DNA from: Chitinophaga sp. CB10
Lineage (GTDB): Bacteria > Bacteroidota > Bacteroidia > Chitinophagales > Chitinophagaceae
Length of the DNA stretch: 64,000 nt
Assembly: GCA_001870995.2 (NCBI GenBank)
Contig: MLAV02000011.1
Span: forward strand, 62,001 to 126,000
Reading direction: 5' to 3'
Under the pieces are notes generated by a model. It ran no database searches and had not been told where the DNA came from. It saw nothing but the letters and a program-made list of their open reading frames with translations. Below, piece by piece: positions 10,901 through 17,474 of this stretch; the first letter of the stretch is position 1, and every line of letters begins with the position of its first letter. Made by a program: the position numbers and the translations under genes.

Positions 10901-11103
10901 GCTCCATTTTCCACTCCGTTCAGGCGGTAAGTACCGTCTCCGGAGGTGAACACTCCTTTTGTTGTACCCTTAATCACAACGGTAACTCCGGGAATAGCAG
11001 AGCCATCTTTTGCATCACTAACTTTTCCGCTGATCGTTCGCTGTGCGACTGCGTTTACTATGCAGCCAAACAGGAGCAGCCAAAGTAGTAGCCCTTTTTT
11101 CAT
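7939..11103 (-). CDS. SusC/RagA-family TonB-linked outer-membrane transporter (cassette 2)
   Basis: 1054-aa TonB-dependent barrel. Seen: signal peptide ending VNAVAQ (about 1-21), regulatory domain (RTISGKVSDAKDG...PGVTVVIKG), LGEVVVTAVG TonB-box region, plug with DIRTSQGTPGAATRIQIRG and LIVVDGIPYNN, then SMTVLKGAAAAALYGSRASNGAVVITTKSG, and a barrel ending NVKVTF. The AVGLKKNEAALGYSV opening of the plug is the form commonly paired with SusD-like_2 lipoproteins, which agrees with the downstream gene. It is the first gene of a three-gene operon. Its leader contains a tandem stem-loop pair and a good TTTG/TATATTTG promoter. Confidence 0.96.
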   Translation of the reverse strand: MKKGLLLWLLLFGCIVNAVAQRTISGKVSDAKDGSAIPGVTVVIKGTTKGVFTSGDGTYRLNGVENGATLVFSFVGYITKEVPVGAGNSIDVALEADKKQLGEVVVTAVGLKKNEAALGYSVSTVKPEQILQKSEPDMLKGLQGKVAGVDIRTSQGTPGAATRIQIRGNTSFFGNNQPLIVVDGIPYNNDQVTTSSQTTGGGAYSSGLSALDPNDIASMTVLKGAAAAALYGSRASNGAVVITTKSGSSTLSKRKTEVTYSSSIAFENVASYPKYQNIYGAGSNFNYSGVSNGSWGAAFGTIDSVTVWAPYSDAFPELYPPGSKIPYRAVPNNVKDLFRTGFISENSISVNGGNEKSSVSATATYMSQDGYVPHSSFNRGSLSVGGITRLTNGLHVSGNFSYSTTNQLGSQFGENQVDGVASSFARNLFLARNWDIAGYPNEDKNGFPVQPLYSQFDNPLWSFRHNTVNTRTDRYVAGLKLNYDILPWFNASYQIGTNVNNLGRKEIVDLGSRGAEGIGQITEQSYRFAEIESNLIGTFTPRFKNEDFGFKGIVGYNVNQRTTNSTIMIGKGIVAPGIYNLNNTKSVLPNEDVLIQRRLWGIFGEIDLDYKKWLFLTLTGRNDWSSTLPKENRSYFYPSAAVSWLFTDALKIQSSWFDFGKLRASWAKVGRDADPYSLQNIMSVNVPFLGQSGVIQNPGAGNPNLKPEFTQDIEVGATLEFLSRRIALDFAWYSRKSTNLIAPITLAPTSGYATFIDNYGEITNKGFEIDLNLVPVKSENFTWNLHWVFSRNVNMVAKLRDGVDRLRLAGILDGISPYLEAGKPYGYLRGTYDARDENGNLLIDPSTGLLIPTGDQRMVGNPNPDFKTGLTTTFNYKGVFLNALFDLTRGGDIYSVTVSSLLGRGVTQDTKDREKMIIIPGYYGDVNKPGTPLKDDKGNPIPNSTPITVFDAYFGESFAINSATEWNVYDATVYTLREVTLGYDFPKSLFNKTFIGGLTVTLTGRNLWYMAPGMPKYSNFNPEVGSFGSTNVQGIELSGAPTTRRYGLNVKVTF

Positions 11104-11179
11104 AAGCGACTTGGTTTTGATTGACTAATAAAAAGAAGATTGCAGGCTAGAAACTTATCAAGGCGTAACCGAATTAACC

Positions 11180-11289
11180 ATTTTATAACTGTGACTAGTA
11201 GTTATAAAATCTTCATAAGCTAACAGGGTTAAGCTCTCATAAACATCAACCATTAGAACCTATATAACTGTGACTAGCAGCTATATAGG
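11180..11289 (-). promoter_or_regulatory. Tandem stem-loop pair in the susC (cassette 2) mRNA leader
   Basis: Two inverted repeats 79 bp apart (11180-11210 and 11259-11289) carry different stems around the same centre. One stem is ATTTTATAACT/AGTTATAAAAT and the other CCTATATAGCT/AGTTATATAGG, both enclosing CTAGTCACAG when read on the minus strand. Stem bases change in pairs while the loop stays fixed, and the only imperfect pair is a G-U wobble in the minus-strand RNA, as expected if the mRNA leader is the functional form. AACCATT precedes both units on the plus strand, so the array looks duplicated. Neither stem is followed by a T-run, so they are not plain terminators. Role unknown. Confidence 0.7.
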
Positions 11290-11376
11290 TTTAATTATTT
11301 TATCATATGATTTGAAATAAATAAATGTTAAATAACAGGTTAATAACAGAAAAATTCAAACTTTGTTTCCTTTGAC

Positions 11377-11410
11377 CAAATATAAAATAAATCCTTATCA
11401 GAAAACCAAA
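11377..11410 (-). promoter_or_regulatory. Promoter of susC cassette 2
   Basis: On the minus strand TTTG (11410-11407), 22 bp, then TATATTTG (11384-11377), a full match to the Bacteroidota -33/-7 pattern. The start site would be near 11370, giving a leader of about 265 nt that contains the two stem-loops. Confidence 0.6.
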
Positions 11411-11477
11411 TTGCCTACAATTTTTATTTAAACAAACAAAGTATTTCGTTATAAAGTTCTGTTAAATAGGCATAAAA

Positions 11478-11508
11478 AAAGGGTGCCCCGCCGTAGCGAG
11501 GCACCCTT
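11478..11508 (-). terminator. Intrinsic terminator after susD cassette 3
   Basis: Stem AAGGGTGCC.../...GGCACCCTT followed on the minus strand by seven Ts, 25 bp past the susD stop. Confidence 0.85.
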
Positions 11509-11532
11509 TATAGTTACAACATGCTTGTCTAG

Positions 11533-12912
11533 TTATTCGTAACCTTGGTTCTGTTCGATACCAGGGTTGGTGTTCTTTTCCTTTTGAGGGATAGGCCAGA
11601 TAATATTATAGGCGTCCGCCGCGATGGTGCACGGCGCTTTAATAGCCAGGATGCTGCCGCAGAAGTTACGGTCCACACCTTTACCGTTCCTCAGCAGGTC
11701 AAAATAGCGGTGACCTTCGAACATGAACTCCCTTCTGCTTTCAGCCAGCACTGAATCCAGTACGGCGGCAGGCGCGACGCTTGTCAACTTATCAAGATTG
11801 CGGTGTTCCCGAATCACATTCAGGTCCTGAATAGCGGCATCCGGATTTGCGGTACTGTTCGCTTCAGCACGGATCAGGTACATTTCAGCCAGGCGCAGCA
11901 GTTTAGGACTGGTCATACCAGCTTTACCTGTCTGACCGGAGAACTTCTTATTGGTAGTTTCTGTATCCAGGGTACCGAAATACACGAGGCGGCTGTCTTT
12001 TGCATCAAACTTGCTGGTCAGGTCCGGAGATACGCGTAAGTCGCCATAACCAGGTTTCAGGTACATCTGACCGATATTATCAGAACCGGTGGTTTCTGCA
12101 TCGGTGAATACCAGGGTGAAGATTTCTTCACCGCTGCCCGGCACATTGTAGTAATCGGCAGAAGATGGCTGCAGGGAATAACCGGCGTTGATAACGTTGG
12201 TAGCTTCGGCTGCTGCGTTAACTTTATCTCCTTTTTGCAGATATACTCTTGCCAGCAGGGCAGATGCTGCATATTTGCTAGCGTGGTATTTGGTAGACTC
12301 GCCTACATCAGCAAGCAGTTCTTTGGCTGCTGTCAGGTCGGCAATCACTTGATCGTACACTTCCTTCACGGTAGCACGGGGAGGCATATCGATTACAAAT
12401 TTCAATTTTAATGGCACACCAGGCTGGCTGCCACCCCCCTGTGCATAAGGACGTGCAAACACATTTACCAGGTCAAAGTGCATGAGTCCGCGTAAAAAGA
12501 GGGCTTCTCCTTTAATCACCTTCTTAACCTTTTCGTCACCAGGGATATTATCTATTGCTTCCAGGATACGATCGGCACGCATTATACCCATGTAAGCAGT
12601 AGCCCAGAAATCTTCCACGTCTGCATCCTGGGTATTATAATCGTGGCGGAAACTGCTCAGGAACCTGTTACTGTTACTTGCAGCAATGTAAATATTATCC
12701 GCATTCGCTTCGGTCATCACCCAGTAGTTACGACCATAGTATTCGGTTTGCTGTAAAGCGTCATATACACCGTTCAGCGCGGTTGTTGCACCGCCTACAT
12801 CTTGCAGGGCGTCTCCCACCCCAAGACCATCAGAAGGCCTTACATCCAGCTTATTGCTGCAGGCTTGCATAAACATTCCTGCTGCGGCTATTGCTATGAG
12901 AATTTTTTTCAT
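11533..12912 (-). CDS. SusD/RagB-family outer-membrane lipoprotein (cassette 3)
   Basis: 459-aa substrate-binding lid protein of the third cassette, 21 bp after its susC. Seen: lipoprotein signal (MQAC, Cys 18), ALNGVYDALQQ near residue 50 as in classic SusD, a TPR-like body, and a C-terminal EFMFEGHRYFDLLRNGKG segment followed by IIWPIPQKEKNTNPGIEQNQGY, a textbook SusD ending. It is shorter than the cassette 1 partner (536 aa). The gene is followed directly by a strong terminator, so this operon has just two genes. Confidence 0.95.
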   Translation of the reverse strand: MKKILIAIAAAGMFMQACSNKLDVRPSDGLGVGDALQDVGGATTALNGVYDALQQTEYYGRNYWVMTEANADNIYIAASNSNRFLSSFRHDYNTQDADVEDFWATAYMGIMRADRILEAIDNIPGDEKVKKVIKGEALFLRGLMHFDLVNVFARPYAQGGGSQPGVPLKLKFVIDMPPRATVKEVYDQVIADLTAAKELLADVGESTKYHASKYAASALLARVYLQKGDKVNAAAEATNVINAGYSLQPSSADYYNVPGSGEEIFTLVFTDAETTGSDNIGQMYLKPGYGDLRVSPDLTSKFDAKDSRLVYFGTLDTETTNKKFSGQTGKAGMTSPKLLRLAEMYLIRAEANSTANPDAAIQDLNVIREHRNLDKLTSVAPAAVLDSVLAESRREFMFEGHRYFDLLRNGKGVDRNFCGSILAIKAPCTIAADAYNIIWPIPQKEKNTNPGIEQNQGYE

Positions 12913-12933
12913 AATTGTTTACTCCATTAGATT

Positions 12934-15900
12934 TTACAAAGTGATGTCCACACCAAAACTTACAGTTTTGTTAACCGGGTATTTGAAGAACTCATAACCA
13001 GTGTTGTCGATTTCAGGATCTACACCGGAATAGCCGGTAATAGTCAGCAGGTTCTGTGCCTGAACGTACAGACGAACATTCTGGATCTTCGCTGCATTCA
13101 ACCAGGTTTTAGGCAGATTGTAACCCAGTACTACGTTACGCAGACGGATATAGGAACCATCTTCGAGGTAGCGGGTAGACAGTGCTGTAGAGTTTTTGTT
13201 ACCACCCGGAATTGGTTTAGGCCTGGTAGCGTTTTGGCCTGGAGTAGTCCAGTAGTTTTCACCGGCGGCTACATTGTAGTTCCAGTTCAAACGCGCACCG
13301 TCTGCATCGCCATACCTGGCAGTACCATTCATCACCTCGTTACCCTGTGCAGCATAGATAAACGCAGACAGTGTGAAGTTTTTGTAATTGAAGGTATTGT
13401 TGAAACCAAGCGTAAACTTAGGCATGGTAGAGCCAAAAGTACGGTAGTTAGCTTCGTTGATATTGTTGGTGGTAGTACCATCGGCCTTGTACCACAGTGG
13501 ATCTCCGTTTGCAGGGTCCACGCCAGCCCACTGCCTTAAGTACCAGGTATAAGCGGGTAACCCTACACGGTGAATGGTTCCTGTATATGCTGTCCCATCC
13601 GAACTTGTTGGGTTAATGATATCCTGATTCTCAAACATGGAGAGAATTTTGTTTTTATTGGCAGCAAATGTCACGTCAGTAGACCATTGGAAACTTTTAT
13701 TCTCAATGTTGCGGGATGAGATAGTGGCCTCAATACCTTTGTTATACATGGAGCCAATGTTTTCCAGGCGGTCACGATAACCGGAGGTTGGAGGCAATGG
13801 TTTGTTCTGTAACAGGGAAATGGATTTTCTGTAATACAGATCCACAGAAGCAGTCAATCTGTTATTGAGGAAGCCCATATCCAGACCCACGTTGGTAGAT
13901 ATGCTCTTTTCCCATGTCAGGCTGGCATTACCAGGCTGGTATGGATTGGAAGCAGGAGAGCCGTTGTAGGCAATGTTGTACCTGTAAATAGCCATCCAGC
14001 CGTAGTCGGAGATACCGCCGGCAATACCGGATGTACCATGGCTCACGCGGAGCTTGGCATCAGAGAAGATGTGCTGATTTTTCATGAAGGCCTCATCGAT
14101 AACGCGCCAGGAAGCACCCAGGGAGTAGAATGAAGCCCATTTGTTACCAGGAGCAAAACGGCTGCTACCATCTCTTCTTAAAGATCCTGTCAGGTAATAC
14201 TTACCATTGTAGGTATAGTTTAACTGGCCCAGGTAGGAGAGGAAGCGGCTATCGCTCTGGCCACCACCAACACCCAATGGAACTGCAGCAGCGTCCAGTA
14301 CAGGCGTTTTAGGGCTGGCAAAACCAACGCCTTCTGCGCTGAAGGAATTATCGTGAGTTGGCGCATACTCCATCATTGCCAGATAATCAAACAGGTGTTT
14401 CTGGCCAACGTTGAATTTACCGCTCAGGGAAGTCTGGGAGGTAATGGTTCTTACGTTACGCTGATATTGGTACACGTCACCGCTTTGGTTTGGATCAGCA
14501 GGGTTGAAACCATCGCCGGTGGTAGGATCCTGGAAAGTTTTCTGCTGAGCGCTGATGTAGTCGATAGACACGTTCTGACCGAATTTCAGCCAATCGGTGA
14601 TTTTGTAGTTCAGGTACATTTTACCCAGTACGCGTACGTTTTCAACACGGTTGGTGTTCAGTGCGGAAGAGTACAGGAAGTTATCGCCGGTGTTGGAAGT
14701 GTTCTGCCACAGGTCTTCCAGACCAGTGTACAGGCTGCCATCCGGTTTGTAAGCTGGCAACAGCGGGCTGTTGGCAAAGCTACCCAGCAGCGGGCTGCTG
14801 TAACGGTTACCAGCGCCTGCGTTGTTCAGGTCAGCGTAAGAGAGGTTCAGGTTCAGACCTACATCCAGCCTGTCGCTTACTTTATTCTGTACGTTGGATA
14901 CAACGGAGTAACGTTTCATTCCGGAATTGATCATGGCGCCATCCTGGCTGAAATAACCACCGGAAATATAGTACTGCGTTTTATCATTACCACCGCTGGA
15001 ATTGATTTCGTAGTTCTGGGTTTTACCGTTTTGGAAGGCCAGGTCTCTCCAGTCAGTCGCATATTTCAGCAAGGAATCAGGAACAGCCTGGTTGATTTCA
15101 TCTTCCGTATAACCGTTCAGGCGATACACATTACGTTTGTAATCAAACGCCTGTTGTGCATTCATCTGATCCCAGTTACCAAAGCTTGGCATGTTGTAAC
15201 CATACTGGGCTTTGAAACCAACTTTGGAACTGCCGGCTTTACCTTTTTTGGTAGTGATTACGATTACGCCATTACCACCACGGGCGCCGTACATGGCCAG
15301 AGCGGACGCATCTTTCAGCACGTTGATGCTTTCGATGTCGTTCGGGTTAATGTTCGCCATTACGTCGGTAGACTGCGTCTGTGTGATTTGGTTTACCTGA
15401 CCGTTGTTGATGATGATACCATCGATCACGTAGATAGGATCAGAGCTGGCGCTCAGGGAACCGATACCACGGATGCTGATACTCTGCTTGGCGCCTGGCT
15501 GACCGGAACCGGAAGCAGATACCACACCTGGCGCACGGCCCTGCAGCAGCTGGTTTACATCCGGCATAGGCACGTTTTCCAGTTGCTTGGAGCCTACTTC
15601 AGAAATAGAGCTCACCAGTTTCTTACGGTCTACTACCGTGTAACCGGTTACCACTACTTCACTCAGTTGCTTGTCGTCAGTACCGAGCTTTACGTTCAGT
15701 ACTTCGCTGGAAGCTGGTTTTTCCTGTGCTGCATAACCCACGAAGGAGAATACCAGCACGGCATTAGCATCAGCGGCAATTTTGTAAGTACCATCCACAG
15801 AAGAAGTAGTACCCTTGTTGGTACCTTTAATTTGGATGGTTACACCCGGGATAGGAGAGCCGTCCCGAGCATCAGTAACTTTCCCCGTAACTGTGCGACC

Positions 15901-15969
15901 CTGTGCGAATACATTTCCGGCAAGGGACAACACGGCCAGGAGGAGAACTAATACTTTCCTCATAAGCAT
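12934..15969 (-). CDS. SusC/RagA-family TonB-linked outer-membrane transporter (cassette 3)
   Basis: 1011-aa TonB-dependent barrel. Seen: signal peptide ending NVFAQ (about 1-23), regulatory domain (GRTVTGKVTDARDGSPIPGV), LSEVVVTGYT TonB-box region, plug with VNQLLQGRAPGVVSASG and SISIRGIGSLSASSDP, SINVLKDASALAMYGARGGNGVIVITTKKG, and a barrel to the C-terminus (VSFGVDITL). MLMRK allows two starts six bases apart. The upstream leader includes a 17-18 bp inverted repeat. As in the other two cassettes no hydrolase or dedicated regulator is linked. Confidence 0.96.
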   Translation of the reverse strand: MLMRKVLVLLLAVLSLAGNVFAQGRTVTGKVTDARDGSPIPGVTIQIKGTNKGTTSSVDGTYKIAADANAVLVFSFVGYAAQEKPASSEVLNVKLGTDDKQLSEVVVTGYTVVDRKKLVSSISEVGSKQLENVPMPDVNQLLQGRAPGVVSASGSGQPGAKQSISIRGIGSLSASSDPIYVIDGIIINNGQVNQITQTQSTDVMANINPNDIESINVLKDASALAMYGARGGNGVIVITTKKGKAGSSKVGFKAQYGYNMPSFGNWDQMNAQQAFDYKRNVYRLNGYTEDEINQAVPDSLLKYATDWRDLAFQNGKTQNYEINSSGGNDKTQYYISGGYFSQDGAMINSGMKRYSVVSNVQNKVSDRLDVGLNLNLSYADLNNAGAGNRYSSPLLGSFANSPLLPAYKPDGSLYTGLEDLWQNTSNTGDNFLYSSALNTNRVENVRVLGKMYLNYKITDWLKFGQNVSIDYISAQQKTFQDPTTGDGFNPADPNQSGDVYQYQRNVRTITSQTSLSGKFNVGQKHLFDYLAMMEYAPTHDNSFSAEGVGFASPKTPVLDAAAVPLGVGGGQSDSRFLSYLGQLNYTYNGKYYLTGSLRRDGSSRFAPGNKWASFYSLGASWRVIDEAFMKNQHIFSDAKLRVSHGTSGIAGGISDYGWMAIYRYNIAYNGSPASNPYQPGNASLTWEKSISTNVGLDMGFLNNRLTASVDLYYRKSISLLQNKPLPPTSGYRDRLENIGSMYNKGIEATISSRNIENKSFQWSTDVTFAANKNKILSMFENQDIINPTSSDGTAYTGTIHRVGLPAYTWYLRQWAGVDPANGDPLWYKADGTTTNNINEANYRTFGSTMPKFTLGFNNTFNYKNFTLSAFIYAAQGNEVMNGTARYGDADGARLNWNYNVAAGENYWTTPGQNATRPKPIPGGNKNSTALSTRYLEDGSYIRLRNVVLGYNLPKTWLNAAKIQNVRLYVQAQNLLTITGYSGVDPEIDNTGYEFFKYPVNKTVSFGVDITL

Positions 15970-16483
15970 GTTTTGTTTCCGTTGTTGTTATCTATCCTTT
16001 TAAAAAATAAAAAGCTAAGTCAGGACCCTAAAAAGAGCCAAATGATACAATACCCAGGTTAAATGTAGGTTTGGTTTTCTGCTGATTAATGTTGTGAAGA
16101 ATGCACAGGTTTCTATGGCATGGTCGTGTTCACTAAAAGTTGACAATTACCAAGAATATTACTTCTTTGTTGTGATTATTTCAATAAATCACACAAAGAA
16201 GTAGTTATCCTTTTTCTCACAAGCAGTTTCCTTAATAATTTTCCAATCAGACTGTAAATATAGACTTTATTAACAAAAATTTAAAGGTTGCAACTTGTTA
16301 ATAACATCCCGATAACAAGGCTTTAACTTTTTATTAACATATAATTTAAACAATTAAATTATTAATTAGATAACAAACAATAATTTATGAATTCACAAGA
16401 AAAGTATGCAGTAAAATAATAACATAAAAAAAGGAGATTTTGCAACTGTTAAAGGGTTAACCAATGGTTGAATTAACAAAAAA
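15970..16483 (-). promoter_or_regulatory. Leader region of susC cassette 3 with two inverted repeats
   Basis: About 510 bp of AT-rich DNA without a gene. A long near-perfect inverted repeat lies at 16160-16203: TACTTCTTTG and TTGTGATT pair with AATCACA and CAAAGAAGTA across a loop of about 10 nt, with one base bulged. A second repeat, CTTGTTA...TAACAAG, lies at 16294-16319. Neither is followed by a T-run. I find no perfect TAnnTTTG box on the minus strand; TATATTTA near 16260 is one base off. Confidence 0.5.
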
Positions 16484-16508
16484 ACCCGGCCGAAACGTTC
16501 AGCCGGGT
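16484..16508 (-). terminator. Intrinsic terminator of the transposase-derived gene
   Basis: ACCCGGC/GCCGGGT stem with an 11-nt loop and TTTTTTT on the minus strand, about 20 bp after the stop at 16530. Confidence 0.8.
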
Positions 16509-16529
16509 CAATGCCATTAGGTGAAAAAA

Positions 16530-17231
16530 TCAGGATAAAGTGAGTGGATATGATTTCAGCATTTCCAATAAAACCGTAAAGAGGTCATCTCCACGATAAT
16601 TAAATCTGAACTCACATTCTTTTAAATGCAGATAGGCAGTGTTTCTGTTCAGCCCCTTGAATTTGGCCAAACGGTGCTTGGTCAGCCCCCAGAAAGCATC
16701 TACCTCGTCCATCTGCGGCGTGCCGGAGGCATCGGTAGGCTTACTGCTTAATCTGTACAGGCGATACTGCCCCAGGTCAACGACTCCCGAATAATTGCGT
16801 AAACGCTCGGTCGTGTTGATCTTCTCCAATACAGACCTGCCACGGGTGGCAGCATGAATCATGGAACGGCTGACGTCAGGGAGCAATTCGGTGTGTAACC
16901 GGTCAGCAACTTTTACAATGCCGAAGATAACAGGGCGTACTGCCTTGTCTACCTCGGACTTCACTGCTACCAGGGTATCATCGTCCTGGTCAAGCGGGGA
17001 TTCCATTTCCCGCTCATACATTGCAGCAACAGGGACAGACACAGGATGCAACGTTTCACAATAACGCGCAATCTGGCTTCTTAACTTCTTCAGGTAACTG
17101 TTAATCGTTACCCGGCTTACGCCACTGATATTCGCTATCTGCGTGGCTGTAAGATCATCGGCAAACAGCCGTAAGATCTCCTTAAATTTCCGCTCACTCA
17201 GGTGAGCGCCCTTTAAGTATTTGTTTTTCAT
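16530..17231 (-). CDS. IS1595-type transposase-derived protein with degraded catalytic triad (probably domesticated)
   Basis: 233 aa, uninterrupted. The N-terminus (LSERKFKEILRLFADDLTAT, then a helix-turn-helix to about residue 50) and the C-terminus (DAFWGLTKHRLAKFKGL, YLHLKECEFRFNYR) match the IS1595/ISXO2-like transposase pattern as I know it. In that family the DDE acids sit in DESYFG, TDxxxxY and IExFW contexts. Here the first site reads MYEREM (about residue 72, Asp gone), the second TTERLRNY (Glu about 142) and the third VDAFW (Asp about 178), so the triad is broken although the frame, HTH and fold elements survive. It has its own terminator and no convincing terminal repeats. A DNA-binding role is inferred; a recently inactivated transposase is the alternative. 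Confidence 0.75.
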   Translation of the reverse strand: MKNKYLKGAHLSERKFKEILRLFADDLTATQIANISGVSRVTINSYLKKLRSQIARYCETLHPVSVPVAAMYEREMESPLDQDDDTLVAVKSEVDKAVRPVIFGIVKVADRLHTELLPDVSRSMIHAATRGRSVLEKINTTERLRNYSGVVDLGQYRLYRLSSKPTDASGTPQMDEVDAFWGLTKHRLAKFKGLNRNTAYLHLKECEFRFNYRGDDLFTVLLEMLKSYPLTLS

Positions 17232-17353
17232 GAACTAGTGGTTAGAATGGCATTATAAACCTCTCATTTTTTTATGTGGATATATACAGTTTTGTGACGA
17301 ACGGTCATTAATGCGGATAAACGTTTTTTACTAGATTAGTTTACGCACTTTTT

Positions 17354-17370
17354 TTGTCCGATTTAGCTAA
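17354..17370 (-). repeat. 17-bp sequence shared with the region upstream of the 49.66 kb gene
   Basis: TTAGCTAAATCGGACAA, read on the minus strand about 125-140 bp upstream of the transposase-derived gene, recurs exactly on the plus strand at 49547-49563, about 100 bp upstream of the cystathionine gamma-synthase gene. Its core ATTTAGCTAAAT is a palindrome in this copy. It may be a binding site, but a 17-bp match can occur by chance in a window of this size. Confidence 0.35.
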
Positions 17371-17410
17371 ATGTTTAGCATTCCCTGTAGAAAAACATCC
17401 CCAAAAATGA

Positions 17411-17447
17411 AAAATGCAGTGACTACCAACGGTAATCACTGCATTTT
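17411..17447 (-). terminator. Terminator after the MMPL exporter gene
   Basis: Twelve-base inverted repeat AAAATGCAGTGA/TCACTGCATTTT with a 13-nt loop, about 28 bp past the stop at 17475. The outer A/T arms give it T-runs in both directions. Confidence 0.75.
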
Positions 17448-17474
17448 CCTGATAAGTTGTTTATGCCGGGTTTT

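Noticed and set aside
14353..15951. Large open frame (532 aa) on the plus strand opposite susC cassette 3
   Set aside because: Antisense shadow of a clear TonB-dependent receptor; low complexity and no family resemblance.
16510..17254. AATGCCATT (16510-16518) and AATGGCATT (17246-17254) as terminal inverted repeats of a transposon around the transposase-derived gene
   Set aside because: Only 9 bases match and the pairing does not extend inward or outward; no target duplication is seen. IS1595 ends are usually longer. Treated as coincidence.
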